DNA from: Eledone cirrhosa
Taxonomy: Eukaryota; Mollusca; Cephalopoda; Octopoda; Eledonidae
Direction of reading: 5' to 3'
Assembly (NCBI GenBank): GCA_964016885.1
Contig: OZ024741.1
Coordinates: 32,443,450-32,507,449, forward strand
DNA: 64,000 bases
The translations under genes were made by a program, and so were the position numbers. Every line of letters starts with the position of its first letter. The first letter of the stretch is position 1. Under the pieces are notes generated by a model. That model saw nothing but the letters and a program-made list of their open reading frames with translations, had not been told where the DNA came from and did not search any database. Positions 53,404 through 64,000 of the stretch are shown piece after piece.

Positions 53404-55450
53404 AAGCCTACATTTCGCAGTTGTTATACAGCATGGCTGTATAATATTTGTATTTATTCAAGATGTAATAAGCCTACATATCTCAATTGTCATACAACAT
53501 GGCTGTATAATATTTGTATTTATTCCAGATGTAATAAGCCTACATATCTCAGTTGTTATACAACATGTCTGTATAATATTTGTATTTATTCCAGATGTAA
53601 TAAGCCTACATATCTCAGTTGTTATACAACATGGCTGTATAATATTTGTATTTATTCCAGATGTAATATGCCTACATATCTCAGTTGTTATACAACATGG
53701 CTGTATAATATTTGTATTTATTCCAGATGTAATAAACCTACATATCTCAGTTGTTATACAACATGTCTGTATAATATCTGTATTTATTCCAGATGTAATA
53801 AGCCTACATATCTCAATTGTTATACAACATGGCTGTATAATATTTGTATTTATTCCAGATGTAATATGCCTACATATCTCAGTTGTTATACAACATGGCT
53901 GTATAATATTTGTATTTATTCCAGATGTAATAAGCCTACATATCTCAGTTGTTATGCAACATGGATGTATAATATTTGTATTTATTCCAGATGTAATAAG
54001 CCTACATATCTCAGATGTTATACAACATGGCTGTATAATATTTGTATTTATTCCATATGTAATAAGCCTACATTTCGCAGTTGTTATACAGCATGGCTGT
54101 ATAATATTTGTATTTATTCAAGATGTAATAAGCCTACATATCTCAGTTGTTGTACAACATGGCTGTATAATATTTGTATTTATTGCAGATGTAATAAATC
54201 TACATATTTCAGATGTTATACAACATGGCTGTAGACTATTTGTATTTATTCCAGATGTAATAAACCTACATATCTCAGATGTTATACAACATGGCTGTAT
54301 AATATTTGTATTTATTCCAGATGTAATAAGCCTACATATCTCATATGTTATACAACATGGCTGTATAATATTTGTATTTATTCCAGATCTAATAAGCCTA
54401 CATATCTCAGATTTTATACAACATGGCTGTATAATATTTGTACTTATTGCAGTTGTAATAAGCCTACATATCTCAGATGTTATACAACATGGCTGTATAC
54501 TATTTCTATTTATTCCAGATGTAATAAGCCTACATATCTCAGATGTTATACAACATGGCTGTATAATATTTGTATTTATTCCAGATGTAATAAGCCTACA
54601 TATCTCAGTTGTTATACAACATGGCTGTATAATATTTGTATTTATTCCAGATGTAATATGCCTACATATCTCAGTTTTTATACAACATGGCTGTATAATA
54701 TTTGTATTTATTGCAGATGTAATAAGCCTACATATCTCAGTTGTTATACAACATGGCTGTATAATATTTGTATTTATTCCAGATTTAATAAGCCTACATA
54801 TCTCAGTTGTTATACAACATGTCTGTATAATATTTGTATTTATTCAAGATGTAATAAGCCTACATATCTCAGTTGTTATACAACATGGCTGTATAATATT
54901 TGTATTTATTCCAGATGTAATATGCCTACATATCTCAGTTGTTATACAACATGGCTGTATAATATTTGTATTTATTCCAGATGTAATAAACCTACATATC
55001 TCAGTTGTTATACAACATGTCTGTATAATATCTGTATTTATTCCAGATGTAATAAGCCTACATATCTCAGTTGTTATACAACATGGCTGTATAATATTTG
55101 TATTTATTCCAGATGTAATATGCCTACATATCTCAGTTGTTATACAACATGGCTGTATAATATTTGTATTTATTCCAGATGTAATAAGCCTACATATCTC
55201 AGTTGTTATGCAACATGGCTGTATAATATTTGTATTTATTCCAGATGTAATAAGCCTACATATCTCAGATGTTATACAACATGGCTGTATAATATTTGTA
55301 TTTATTCCAGATGTAATAAGCCTACATTTCGCTGTTGTTATACAGCATGGCTGTATAATATTTGTATTTATTCCAGATGTAATAAGCCTACATATCTCAG
55401 ATGTTATACAACATGGCTGTATAAGTTTTTGTATTTATTCCATATGTAAT
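51028..55450. repeat. Cassette 14, 67 monomers (4,423 bp)
   Basis: This is the longest cassette, a fusion of several cassette-like runs without internal insertion monomers. Cassette 15 equals its first 36 monomers minus five. Cassette 16 equals the whole minus three plus one. Markers shared only with 15 and 16 are ACAACATATCTG near 51188, CATATCGCAGATTTT near 52621 and, with several others, ACAATATGG near 51977. TTTCGCTGTTG near 55330 is private. Confidence 0.86.
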
Positions 55451-57497
55451 AAGCCTACATTTCGCAGTTGTTATACAGCATGGCTGTATAATATTTGTAT
55501 TTATTCAAGATGTAATAAGCCTACATATCTCAAATGTCATACAACATGGCTGTATAATATTTGTATTTATTCCAGATGTAATAAGCCTACATATCTCAGT
55601 TGTTATACAACATATCTGTATAATATTTGTATTTATTCCAGATGTAATAAGCCTACATATCTCAGTTGTTATACAACATGGCTGTATAATATTTGTATTT
55701 ATTCCAGATGTAATATGCCTACATATCTCAGTTGTTATACAACATGGCTGTATAATATTTGTATTTATTCCAGATGTAATAAACCTACATGTCTCAGTTG
55801 TTATACAACATGTCTGTATAATATCTGTATTTATTCCAGATGTAATAAGCCTACATATCTCAGTTGTTATATAACATGGCTGTATAATATTTGTATTTAT
55901 TCCAGATGTAATATGCCTACATATCTCAGTTGTTATACAACATGGCTGTATAATATTTGTATTTATTCCAGATGTAATAAGCCTACATATCTCAGTTGTT
56001 ATGCAACATGGCTGTATAATATTTGTATTTATTCCAGATGTAATAAGCCTACATATCTCAGATGTTATACAACATGGCTGTATAATATTTGTATTTATTC
56101 CAGATGTAATAAGCCTACATTTCGCAGTTGTTATACAGCATGGCTGTATAATATTTGTATTTATTCCAGATGTAATAAGCCTACATATCTCAGTTGTTAT
56201 ACAATATGGCTGTATAATATTTGTATTTATTCCAGATGTAATAAGCCTACATATCTCAGTTGTTATACAACATGGCTGTATAATATTTGTATTTATTCCA
56301 GATGTAATATGCCTACATATCTCAGTTTTTATACAACATGGCTGTATAATATTTGTATTTATTGCAGATGTAATAAGCCTACATATCTCAGTTGTTATAC
56401 AACATGTCTGTATAATATTTGTATTTATTCCAGATGTAATAAGCCTACATATCTCAGTTGTTATACAACATGGCTGTATAATATTTGTATTTATTCCAGA
56501 TGTAATAAGCCTACATATCTCAGTTGTTATACAACATGTCTGTATAATATTTGTATTTATTCCAGATGTAATAAGCCTACATATCTCAGTTGTTATACAA
56601 CATGGCTGTATAATATTTGTATTTATTCCAGATGTAATATGCCTACATATCTCAGTTGTTATACAAAATGGCTGTATAATATTTGTATTTATTGCAGATG
56701 TAATAAATCTACATATCTCAGATGTTATACAACATGGCTGTAGACTATTTGTATTTATTCCAGATGTAATAAGCCTACATATCTCAGATGTTATACAACA
56801 TGGCTGTATAATATTTGTATTTATTCCAGATCTAATAAGCTTACATATCGCAGATTTTATACAACATGGCTGTATAATATTTGTACTTATTGCAGATGTA
56901 ATAAGCCTACATATCTCAGTTGTTATACAACATGGCTGTATAATATCTGTATTTATTCCAGATGTAATAAGCCTACATATCTCAGTTGTTATACAACATG
57001 GCTGTATAATATTTGTATTTATTCCAGATGTAATAAACCTACATATCTCAGTTGTTATACAACATGTCTGTATAATATCTGTATTTATTCCAGATGTAAT
57101 AAGCCTACATATCTCAGTTGTTATACAACATGGCTGTATAATATTTGTATTTATTCCAGATGTAATATGCCTACATATCTCAGTTGTTATACAACATGGC
57201 TGTATAATATTTGTATTTATTCCAGATGTAATAAGCCTACATATCTCAGTTGTTATGCAACATGGCTGTATAATATTTGTATTTATTCCAGATGTAATAA
57301 GCCTACATATCTCAGATGTTATACAACATGGCTGTATAATATTTGTATTTATTCCAGATGTAATAAGCCTACATTTCGCAGTTGTTATACAGCATGGCTG
57401 TATAATATTTGTATTTATTCCAGATGTAATAAGCCTACATATCTCAGATGTTATACAACATGGCTGTATAAGTTTTTGTATTTATTCCATATGTAAT
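54120..57497. repeat. 4,423-bp offset duplication, copy 2 with five monomers lost
   Basis: It is identical in order to copy 1 up to about 56159, then lacks three monomers and later two. All losses are whole monomers, so the register is kept throughout. Confidence 0.83.
55451..57497. repeat. Cassette 15, 31 monomers (2,047 bp), deleted copy of 14
   Basis: It follows cassette 14 from its start but lacks three monomers after 56159 (agatg, CpG/TCAAGATG and CAATTGTCAT types). It also lacks two ATGCCT monomers near 57000, including the TTTGTATGTATTCC one. 36 - 5 = 31 monomers accounts for its length exactly. Private: AAGCTTACATATCGC near 56837. Confidence 0.86.
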
Positions 57498-60400
57498 AAG
57501 CCTACATTTCGCAGTTGTTATACAGCATGGCTGTATAATATTTGTATTTATTCAAGATGTAATAAGCCTACATATCTCAAATGTCATACAACATGGCTGT
57601 ATAATATTTGTATTTATTCCAGATGTAATAAGCCTACATATCTCAGTTGTTATACAACATATCTGTATAATATTTGTATTTATTCCAGATGTAATAAGCC
57701 TACATATCTCAGTTGTTATACAACATGGCTGTATAATATTTGTATTTATTCCAGATGTAATATGCCTACATATCTCAGTTGTTATACAACATGGCTGTAT
57801 AATATTTGTATTTATTCCAGATGTAATAAACCTACATGTCTCAGTTGTTATACAACATGTCTGTATAATATCTGTATTTATTCCAGATGTAATAAGCCTA
57901 CATATCTCAGTTGTTATATAACATGGCTGTATAATATTTGTATTTATTCCAGATGTAATATGCCTACATATCTCAGTTGTTATACAACATGGCTGTATAA
58001 TATTTGTATTTATTCCAGATGTAATAAGCCTACATATCTCAGTTGTTATGCAACATGGCTGTATAATATTTGTATTTATTCCAGATGTAATAAGCCTACA
58101 TATCTCAGATGTTATACAACATGGCTGTATAATATTTGTATTTATTCCAGATGTAATAAGCCTACATTTCGCAGTTGTTATACAGCATGGCTGTATAATA
58201 TTTGTATTTATTCCAGATGTAATAAGCCTACATATCTCAGATGTTATACAACATGGCTGTATAATATTTGTATTTATTCCATATGTAATAAGCCTACATT
58301 TCGTAGTTGTTATACAGCATGGCTGTATAATATTTGTATTTATTCAAGATATAATAAGCCTACATATCTCAATTCTCATACAACATGGCTGTATAATATT
58401 TGTATTTATTCCAGATGTAATAAGCCTACATATCTCAGTTGTTATACAATATGGCTGTATAATATTTGTATTTATTCCAGATGTAATAAGCCTACATATC
58501 TCAGTTGTTATACAACATGGCTGTATAATATTTGTATTTATTCCAGATGTAATATGCCTACATATCTCAGTTTTTATACAACATGGCTGTATAATATTTG
58601 TATTTATTGCAGATGTAATAAGCCTACATATCTCAGTTGTTATACAACATGTCTGTATAATATTTGTATTTATTCCAGATGTAATAAGCCTACATATCTC
58701 AGTTGTTATACAACATGGCTGTATAATATTTGTATTTATTCCAGATGTAATAAGCCTACATATCTCAGTTGTTATACAACATGTCTGTATAATATTTGTA
58801 TTTATTCCAGATGTAATAAGCCTACATATCTCAGTTGTTATACAACATGGCTGTATAATATTTGTATTTATTCCAGATGTAATATGCCTACATATCTCAG
58901 TTGTTATACAAAATGGCTGTATAATATTTGTATTTATTGCAGATGTAATAAATCTACATATCTCAGATGTTATACAACATGGCTGTAGACTATTTGTATT
59001 TATTCCAGATGTAATAAGCCTACATATCTCAGATGTTATACAACATGGCTGTATAATATTTGTATTTATTCCAGATCTAATAAGCCTACATATCGCAGAT
59101 TTTATACAACATGGCTGTATAATATTTGTACTTATTGCAGATGTAATAAGCCTACATATCTCAGTTGTTATACAACATGGCTGTATAATATCTGTATTTA
59201 TTCCAGATGTAATAAGCCTACATATCTCAGTTGTTATACAACATGGCTGTATAATATTTGTATTTATTCCAGATGTAATATGCCTACATATCTCAGTTGT
59301 TATACAACATGGCTGTATAATATTTGTATTTATTCCAGATGTAATATGCCTACATATCTCAGTTGTTATACAACATGGCTGTATAATATTTGTATGTATT
59401 CCAGATGTAATAAACCTACATATCTCAGTTGTTATACAACATGTCTGTATAATATCTGTATTTATTCCAGATGTAATAAGCCTACATATCTCAGTTGTTA
59501 TACAACATGGCTGTATAATATTTGTATTTATTCCAGATGTAATATGCCTACATATCTCAGTTGTTATACAACATGGCTGTATAATATTTGTATTTATTCC
59601 AGATGTAATAAGCCTACATATCTCAGATGTTATACAACATGGCTGTATAATATTTGTATTTATTCCATATGTAATAAGCCTACATTTCGCAGTTGTTATA
59701 CAGCATGGCTGTATAATATTTGTATTTATTCAAGATGTAATAAGCCTACATATCTCAATTGTCATACAACATGGCTGTATAATATTTGTATTTATTCCAG
59801 ATGTAATAAGCCTACATATCTCAGTTGTTATACAACATGTCTGTATAATATTTGTATTTATTCCAGATGTAATAAGCCTACATATCTCAGTTGTTATACA
59901 ACATGGCTGTATAATATTTGTATTTATTCCAGATGTAATATGCCTACATATCTCAGTTGTTATACAACATGGCTGTATAATATTTGTATTTATTCCAGAT
60001 GTAATAAACCTACATATCTCAGTTGTTATACAACATGTCTGTATAATATCTGTATTTATTCCAGATGTAATAAGCCTACATATCTCAATTGTTATACAAC
60101 ATGGCTGTATAATATTTGTATTTATTCCAGATGTAATATGCCTACATATCTCAGTTGTTATACAACATGGCTGTATAATATTTGTATTTATTCCAGATGT
60201 AATAAGCCTACATATCTCAGTTGTTATGCAACATGGATGTATAATATTTGTATTTATTCCAGATGTAATAAGCCTACATATCTCAGATGTTATACAACAT
60301 GGCTGTATAATATTTGTATTTATTCCATATGTAATAAGCCTACATTTCGCAGTTGTTATACAGCATGGCTGTATAATATTTGTATTTATTCAAGATGTAA

Positions 60401-61788
60401 TAAGCCTACATATCTCAATTGTCATACAACATGGCTGTATAATATTTGTATTTATTCCAGATGTAATAAGCCTTCATATCTCAGTTGTTGTACAACATGG
60501 CTGTATAATATTTGTATTTATTGCAGATGTAATAAATCTACATATTTCAGATGTTATACAACATGGCTGTAGACTATTTGTATTTATTCCAGATGTAATA
60601 AACCTACATATCTCAGATGTTATACAACATGGCTGTATAATATTTGTATTTATTCCAGATGTAATAAGCCTACATATCTCAGATGTTATACAACATGGCT
60701 GTATAATATTTGTATTTATTCCAGATCTAATAAGCCTACATATCTCAGATTTTATACAACATGGCTGTATAATATTTGTACTTATTGCAGTTGTAATAAG
60801 CCTACATATCTCAGATGTTATACAACATGGCTGTATACTATTTCTATTTATTCCAGATGTAATAAGCCTACATATCTCAGATGTTATACAACATGGCTGT
60901 ATAATATTTGTATTTATTCCAGATGTAATATGCCTACATATCTCAGTTGTTATACAACATGGCTGTATAATATTTGTATTTATTCCAGATGTAATAAATC
61001 TACATATCTCAGTTGTTATACAACATGTCTGTATAATATTTGTATTTATTCCAGATGTAATAAGCCTACATATCTCAGTTGTTATACAACATGGCTGTAT
61101 AATATTTGTATTTATTCCAGATTTAATAAGCCTACATATCTCCGTTGTTATACAACATGTCTGTATAATATTTGTATTTATTCCAGATGTAATAAGCCTA
61201 CATATCTCAGTTGTTATACAACATGGCTGTATAATATTTGTATTTATTCCAGATGTAATATGCCTACATATCTCAGTTGTTATACAACATGGCTGTATAA
61301 TATTTGTATTTATTCCAGATGTAATAAACCTACATATCTCAGTTGTTATACAACATGTCTGTATAATATCTGTATTTATTCCAGATGTAATAAGCCTACA
61401 TATCTCAGTTGTTATACAACATGGCTGTATAATATTTGTATTTATTCCAGATGTAATATGCCTACATATCTCAGTTGTTATACAACATGGCTGTATAATA
61501 TTTGTATTTATTCCAGATGTAATAAGCCTATATATCTCAGTTGTTATACAACATGGCTGTATAATATTTGTATTTATTTCAGATGTAATAAGCCTACACA
61601 TCTCAGATGTTATACAACATGGCTGTATAATATTTGTATTTATTCCAGATGTAATAAGCCTACATTTCGCAGTTGTTATACAGCATGGCTGTATAATATT
61701 TGTATTTATTCCAGATGTAATAAGCCTACATATCTCAGATGTTATACAACATGGCTGTATAAGTTTTTGTATTTATTCCATATGTAAT
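57498..61788. repeat. Cassette 16, 65 monomers (4,291 bp), near-copy of 14
   Basis: It aligns with cassette 14 at 6,470 bp. It lacks three monomers (ATGCAAC, agatg, CpG types) near 59605 and has one extra CAATTGTCAT monomer near 60409. Private bases include TTTCGTAGTTG near 58302, GATATAATAAG near 58349, CAATTCTCATAC near 58371, AAGCCTTCAT near 60469 and CATATCTCCGTTG near 61138. Confidence 0.86.
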
Positions 61789-64000
61789 AAGCCTACATTT
61801 CGCAGTTGTTATACAGCATGGCTGTATAATATTTGTATTTATTCAAGATGTAATAACCCTACATATCTCAAATGTCATACAACATGGCTGTATAATATTT
61901 GTATTTATTCCAGATGTAATAAGCCTACATATCTCAGTTGTTATACAACATGTCTGTATAATATTTGTATTTATTCCAGATGTAATAAGCCTACATATCT
62001 CAGTTGTTATACAACATGTCTGTATAATATTTGTATTTATTCCAGATGTAATATGCCTACATATCTCAGTTGTTATACAACATGGCTGTATAATATTTGT
62101 ATTTATTCCAGATGTAATAAACCTACATGTCTCAGTTGTTATACAACATGTCTGTATAATATCTGTATTTATTCCAGATGTAATAAGCCTACATATCTCA
62201 GTTGTTATATAACATGGCTGTATAATATTTGTATTTATTCCAGATGTAATATGCCTACATATCTCAGTTGTTATACAACATGGCTGTATAATATTTGTAT
62301 TTATTCCAGATGTAATAAGCCTACATATCTCAGTTGTTATGCAACATGGCTGTATAATATTTGTATTTATTCCAGATGTAATAAGCCTACATATCTCAGA
62401 TGTTATACAACATGGCTGTATAATATTTGTATTTATTCCAGATGTAATAAGCCTACATTTCGCAGTTGTTATACAGCATGGCTGTATAATATTTGTATTT
62501 ATTCCAGATGTAATAAGCCTACATATCTCAGATGTTATACACCATGGCTGTATAATATTTGTATTTATTCCATATGTAATAAGCCTACATTTCGCAGTTG
62601 TTATACAGCATGGCTGTATAATATTTGTATTTATTCAAGATGTAATAAGCCTACATATCTCAATTGTCATACAACATGGCTGTATAATATTTGTATTTAT
62701 TCCAGATGTAATAAGCCTACATATCTCAGTTGTTATACAACATGGCTGTATAATATTTGTATTTATTCCAGATGTAATAAGCCTACATATCTCAGTTGTT
62801 ATACAACATGGCTGTATAATATTTGTATTTATTCCAGATGTAATAAGCCTACATATCTCAGTTGTTATACAACATGGCTGTATAATATTTGTATTTATTG
62901 AAGATGTAATAAACCTACATATCTCAGATGTTATACAACATGGCTGTAGACTATTTGTATTTATTCCAGATGTAATAAACCTACATATCTCAGATGTTAT
63001 ACAACACGGCTGTATAATATTTGTATTTATTCCAGATGTAATAAGCCTACATATCTCAGATGTTATACAACATGGCTGTATAATATTTGTATTTATTCCA
63101 GATCTAATAAGCCTACATATCTCAGATTTTATACAACATGGCTGTATAATATTTGTACTTATTGCAGATGTAATAAGCCTACATATCTCAGATGTTATAC
63201 AACATGGCTGTATACTATTTCTATTTATTCCAGATGTAATAAGCCTACATATCTCAGGTGTTATACAACATGGCTGTATAATATTTGTATTTATTCCAGA
63301 TGTAATATGCCTACATATCTCAGTTGTTATACAACATGGCTGTATAATATTTGTATTTATTCCAGATGTAATAAATCTACATATCTCAGTTGTTATACAA
63401 CATGTCTGTATAATATTTGTATTTATTCCAGATGTAATAAGCCTACATATCTCAGTTGTTATACAACATGGCTGTATAATATTTGTATTTATTCCAGATG
63501 TAATATGCCTACATATCTCAGTTTTTATACAACATGGCTGTATAATATTTGTTTTTATTGCAGATGTAATAAGCCTACATATCTCAGTTGTTATACAACA
63601 TGTCTGTATAATATTTGTATTTATTGCAGATGTAATAAGCCTACATATCTCAGTTGTTATACAACATGGCTGTATACTATTTGTATTTATTCCAGATGTA
63701 ATAAGCCTACATATCTCAGTTGTTATACAACATGTCTGTATAATATTTGTATTTATTCCAGATGTAATAAGCCTACATATCTCAGTTGTTATACAACATG
63801 GCTGTATAATATTTGTATTTATTCCAGATGTAATATGCCTACATATCTCAGTTGTTATACAACATGGCTGTATAATATTTGTATTTATTCCAGATGTAAT
63901 AAACCTACATATCTCAGTTGTTATACAACATGTCTGTATAATATCTGTATTTATTCCAGATGTAATAAGCCTACATATCTCAGTTGTTATACAACATGGC
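61789..64000. repeat. Cassette 17, partial (33 monomers + 34 bp, runs off window)
   Basis: It starts with the usual CpG/TCAAGATG and CAAATGTCAT pair, the former with AATAACCCTAC. It carries AAACCTACATGTCTCAG and TTATATAACATGG of the 13-17 group, but TGTCTG where 14-16 have TATCTG. No insertion monomer is reached before the window ends. TTTATTGAAGATG near 62896 makes a stop in one forward frame; ACACCATGG near 62541 is private. Confidence 0.85.

Larger units (their letters stand above)
1..64000. repeat. 66-bp tandem satellite array filling the window
   Basis: Every stretch is the same 66-bp unit head to tail, all in one orientation. Counting the phase of the AAGCCTACAT landmark gives 969 full monomers and 34 bp of another: the last landmark starts at 63967, which equals 969 x 66 plus a net 12 bp of indels. 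The consensus is about 29% G+C and contains no CpG. Monomers differ mostly by one to a few substitutions at a limited set of sites. No flanking unique DNA is present at either end. Satellite arrays of this size usually belong to eukaryotic heterochromatin; the location and the organism are inference. Long open frames exist on both strands because 66 is a multiple of three, and I do not treat them as genes. Confidence 0.98.
16299..64000. repeat. Zone 3: cassette array marked by 67-bp monomers
   Basis: Cassettes of whole monomers plus one base end at ATAAGTTTTTG insertions located near 19904, 21885, 25780, 27563, 29544, 33637, 35420, 37863, 39646, 41627, 44796, 48295, 51002, 55425, 57472 and 61763; the first insertion at 16273 bounds the zone. 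Spacings in monomers are 55, 30, 59, 27, 30, 62, 27, 37, 27, 30, 48, 53, 41, 67, 31 and 65. Each insertion monomer sits in a fixed order: CpG-type monomer, insertion monomer, CpG-type monomer usually ending TCAAGATG, then CAAATGTCAT monomer. Confidence 0.92.

Noticed and set aside
51578..56743. Very long forward open frame (1,721 codons) as a repeat-protein gene
   Set aside because: The product is only the translated satellite. Other forward and reverse open frames overlap it, its start is an ATG created by the ATGCAAC monomer variant, and it ends at a TAGACTATT monomer once an insertion has shifted the frame. No unique domain, promoter or flanking exon is visible.
16273..61763. ATAAGTTTTTG insertions as programmed frameshift sites
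   Set aside because: They do change the open frame, but they are one inherited indel in a non-coding satellite. Nothing suggests translation.
1..64000. CRISPR array
   Set aside because: The units are adjacent with no spacers, the repeat is 66 bp and degenerate, and no cas gene is present.
1..64000. Nucleosome phasing by five monomers (330 bp, about two nucleosomes)
   Set aside because: The numbers fit loosely, but 66 bp is not an integer number of helical turns and no five-monomer periodicity of variants was seen.
1..64000. Transposable elements, tRNA, rRNA or other insertions inside the array
   Set aside because: The 66-bp register can be followed without a break from start to end, leaving no room for inserted sequence.

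Overview
The whole 64 kb window is one uninterrupted satellite DNA array. From the first base to the last it is a head-to-tail tandem repeat with a 66-bp monomer, about 29% G+C. Phase counting gives 969 complete monomers plus 34 bp of a 970th. I see no unique sequence, gene, RNA gene, transposon, CRISPR array or array edge, so the true array is longer than the window. This is typical of (peri)centromeric or other constitutive heterochromatin of a eukaryote. I do not recognise the monomer and cannot name the organism.

The long open frames (up to about 1,700 codons) are a by-product of the period. Since 66 = 3 x 22, any frame without a stop in one monomer stays open through the array. Two forward frames and one reverse frame of the consensus are stop-free at once. 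They give 22-residue repeats (CNKPTYLSCYTTWLYNICIYSR and VISLHISVVIQHGCIIFVFIPD forward; ITSGINTNIIQPCCITTEICRL reverse). They end where a rare stop-creating substitution or a 1-bp indel occurs. I call no CDS.

Layout. Zone 1 (1-8580) is 130 consecutive monomers of exactly 66 bp, with older short duplications of 8, 12, 57 and 83 monomers. Zone 2 (8581-16298) contains five 65-bp monomers and a near-identical 3,297-bp duplication. Zone 3 (16299-64000) is built of long higher-order cassettes of 27 to 67 monomers. Each cassette ends with the same 67-bp monomer carrying a 1-bp insertion, which appears 17 times, the first copy closing zone 2. Inside zone 3, multi-kilobase tandem duplications (4,226, 3,169 and 4,423 bp) and longer segment repeats (offsets 12,083, 15,252 and 6,470 bp) are nearly identical. 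They differ mainly by gain or loss of whole monomers, the signature of recent unequal exchange.

Cassettes differ in monomer subfamilies defined by single-base variants, for example agatg versus agttg at monomer position 18, a CpG-bearing TTTCGCAG type, a TGTCTG type and an ATGCAAC type. Neighbouring cassettes share private variants. Hybrid monomers mark crossover points. Each monomer also carries an inverted repeat (7-bp arms, 7-nt loop) that extends to a 13-bp stem in the agatg subfamily. All boundaries of duplications were placed by eye and are good to about one monomer.
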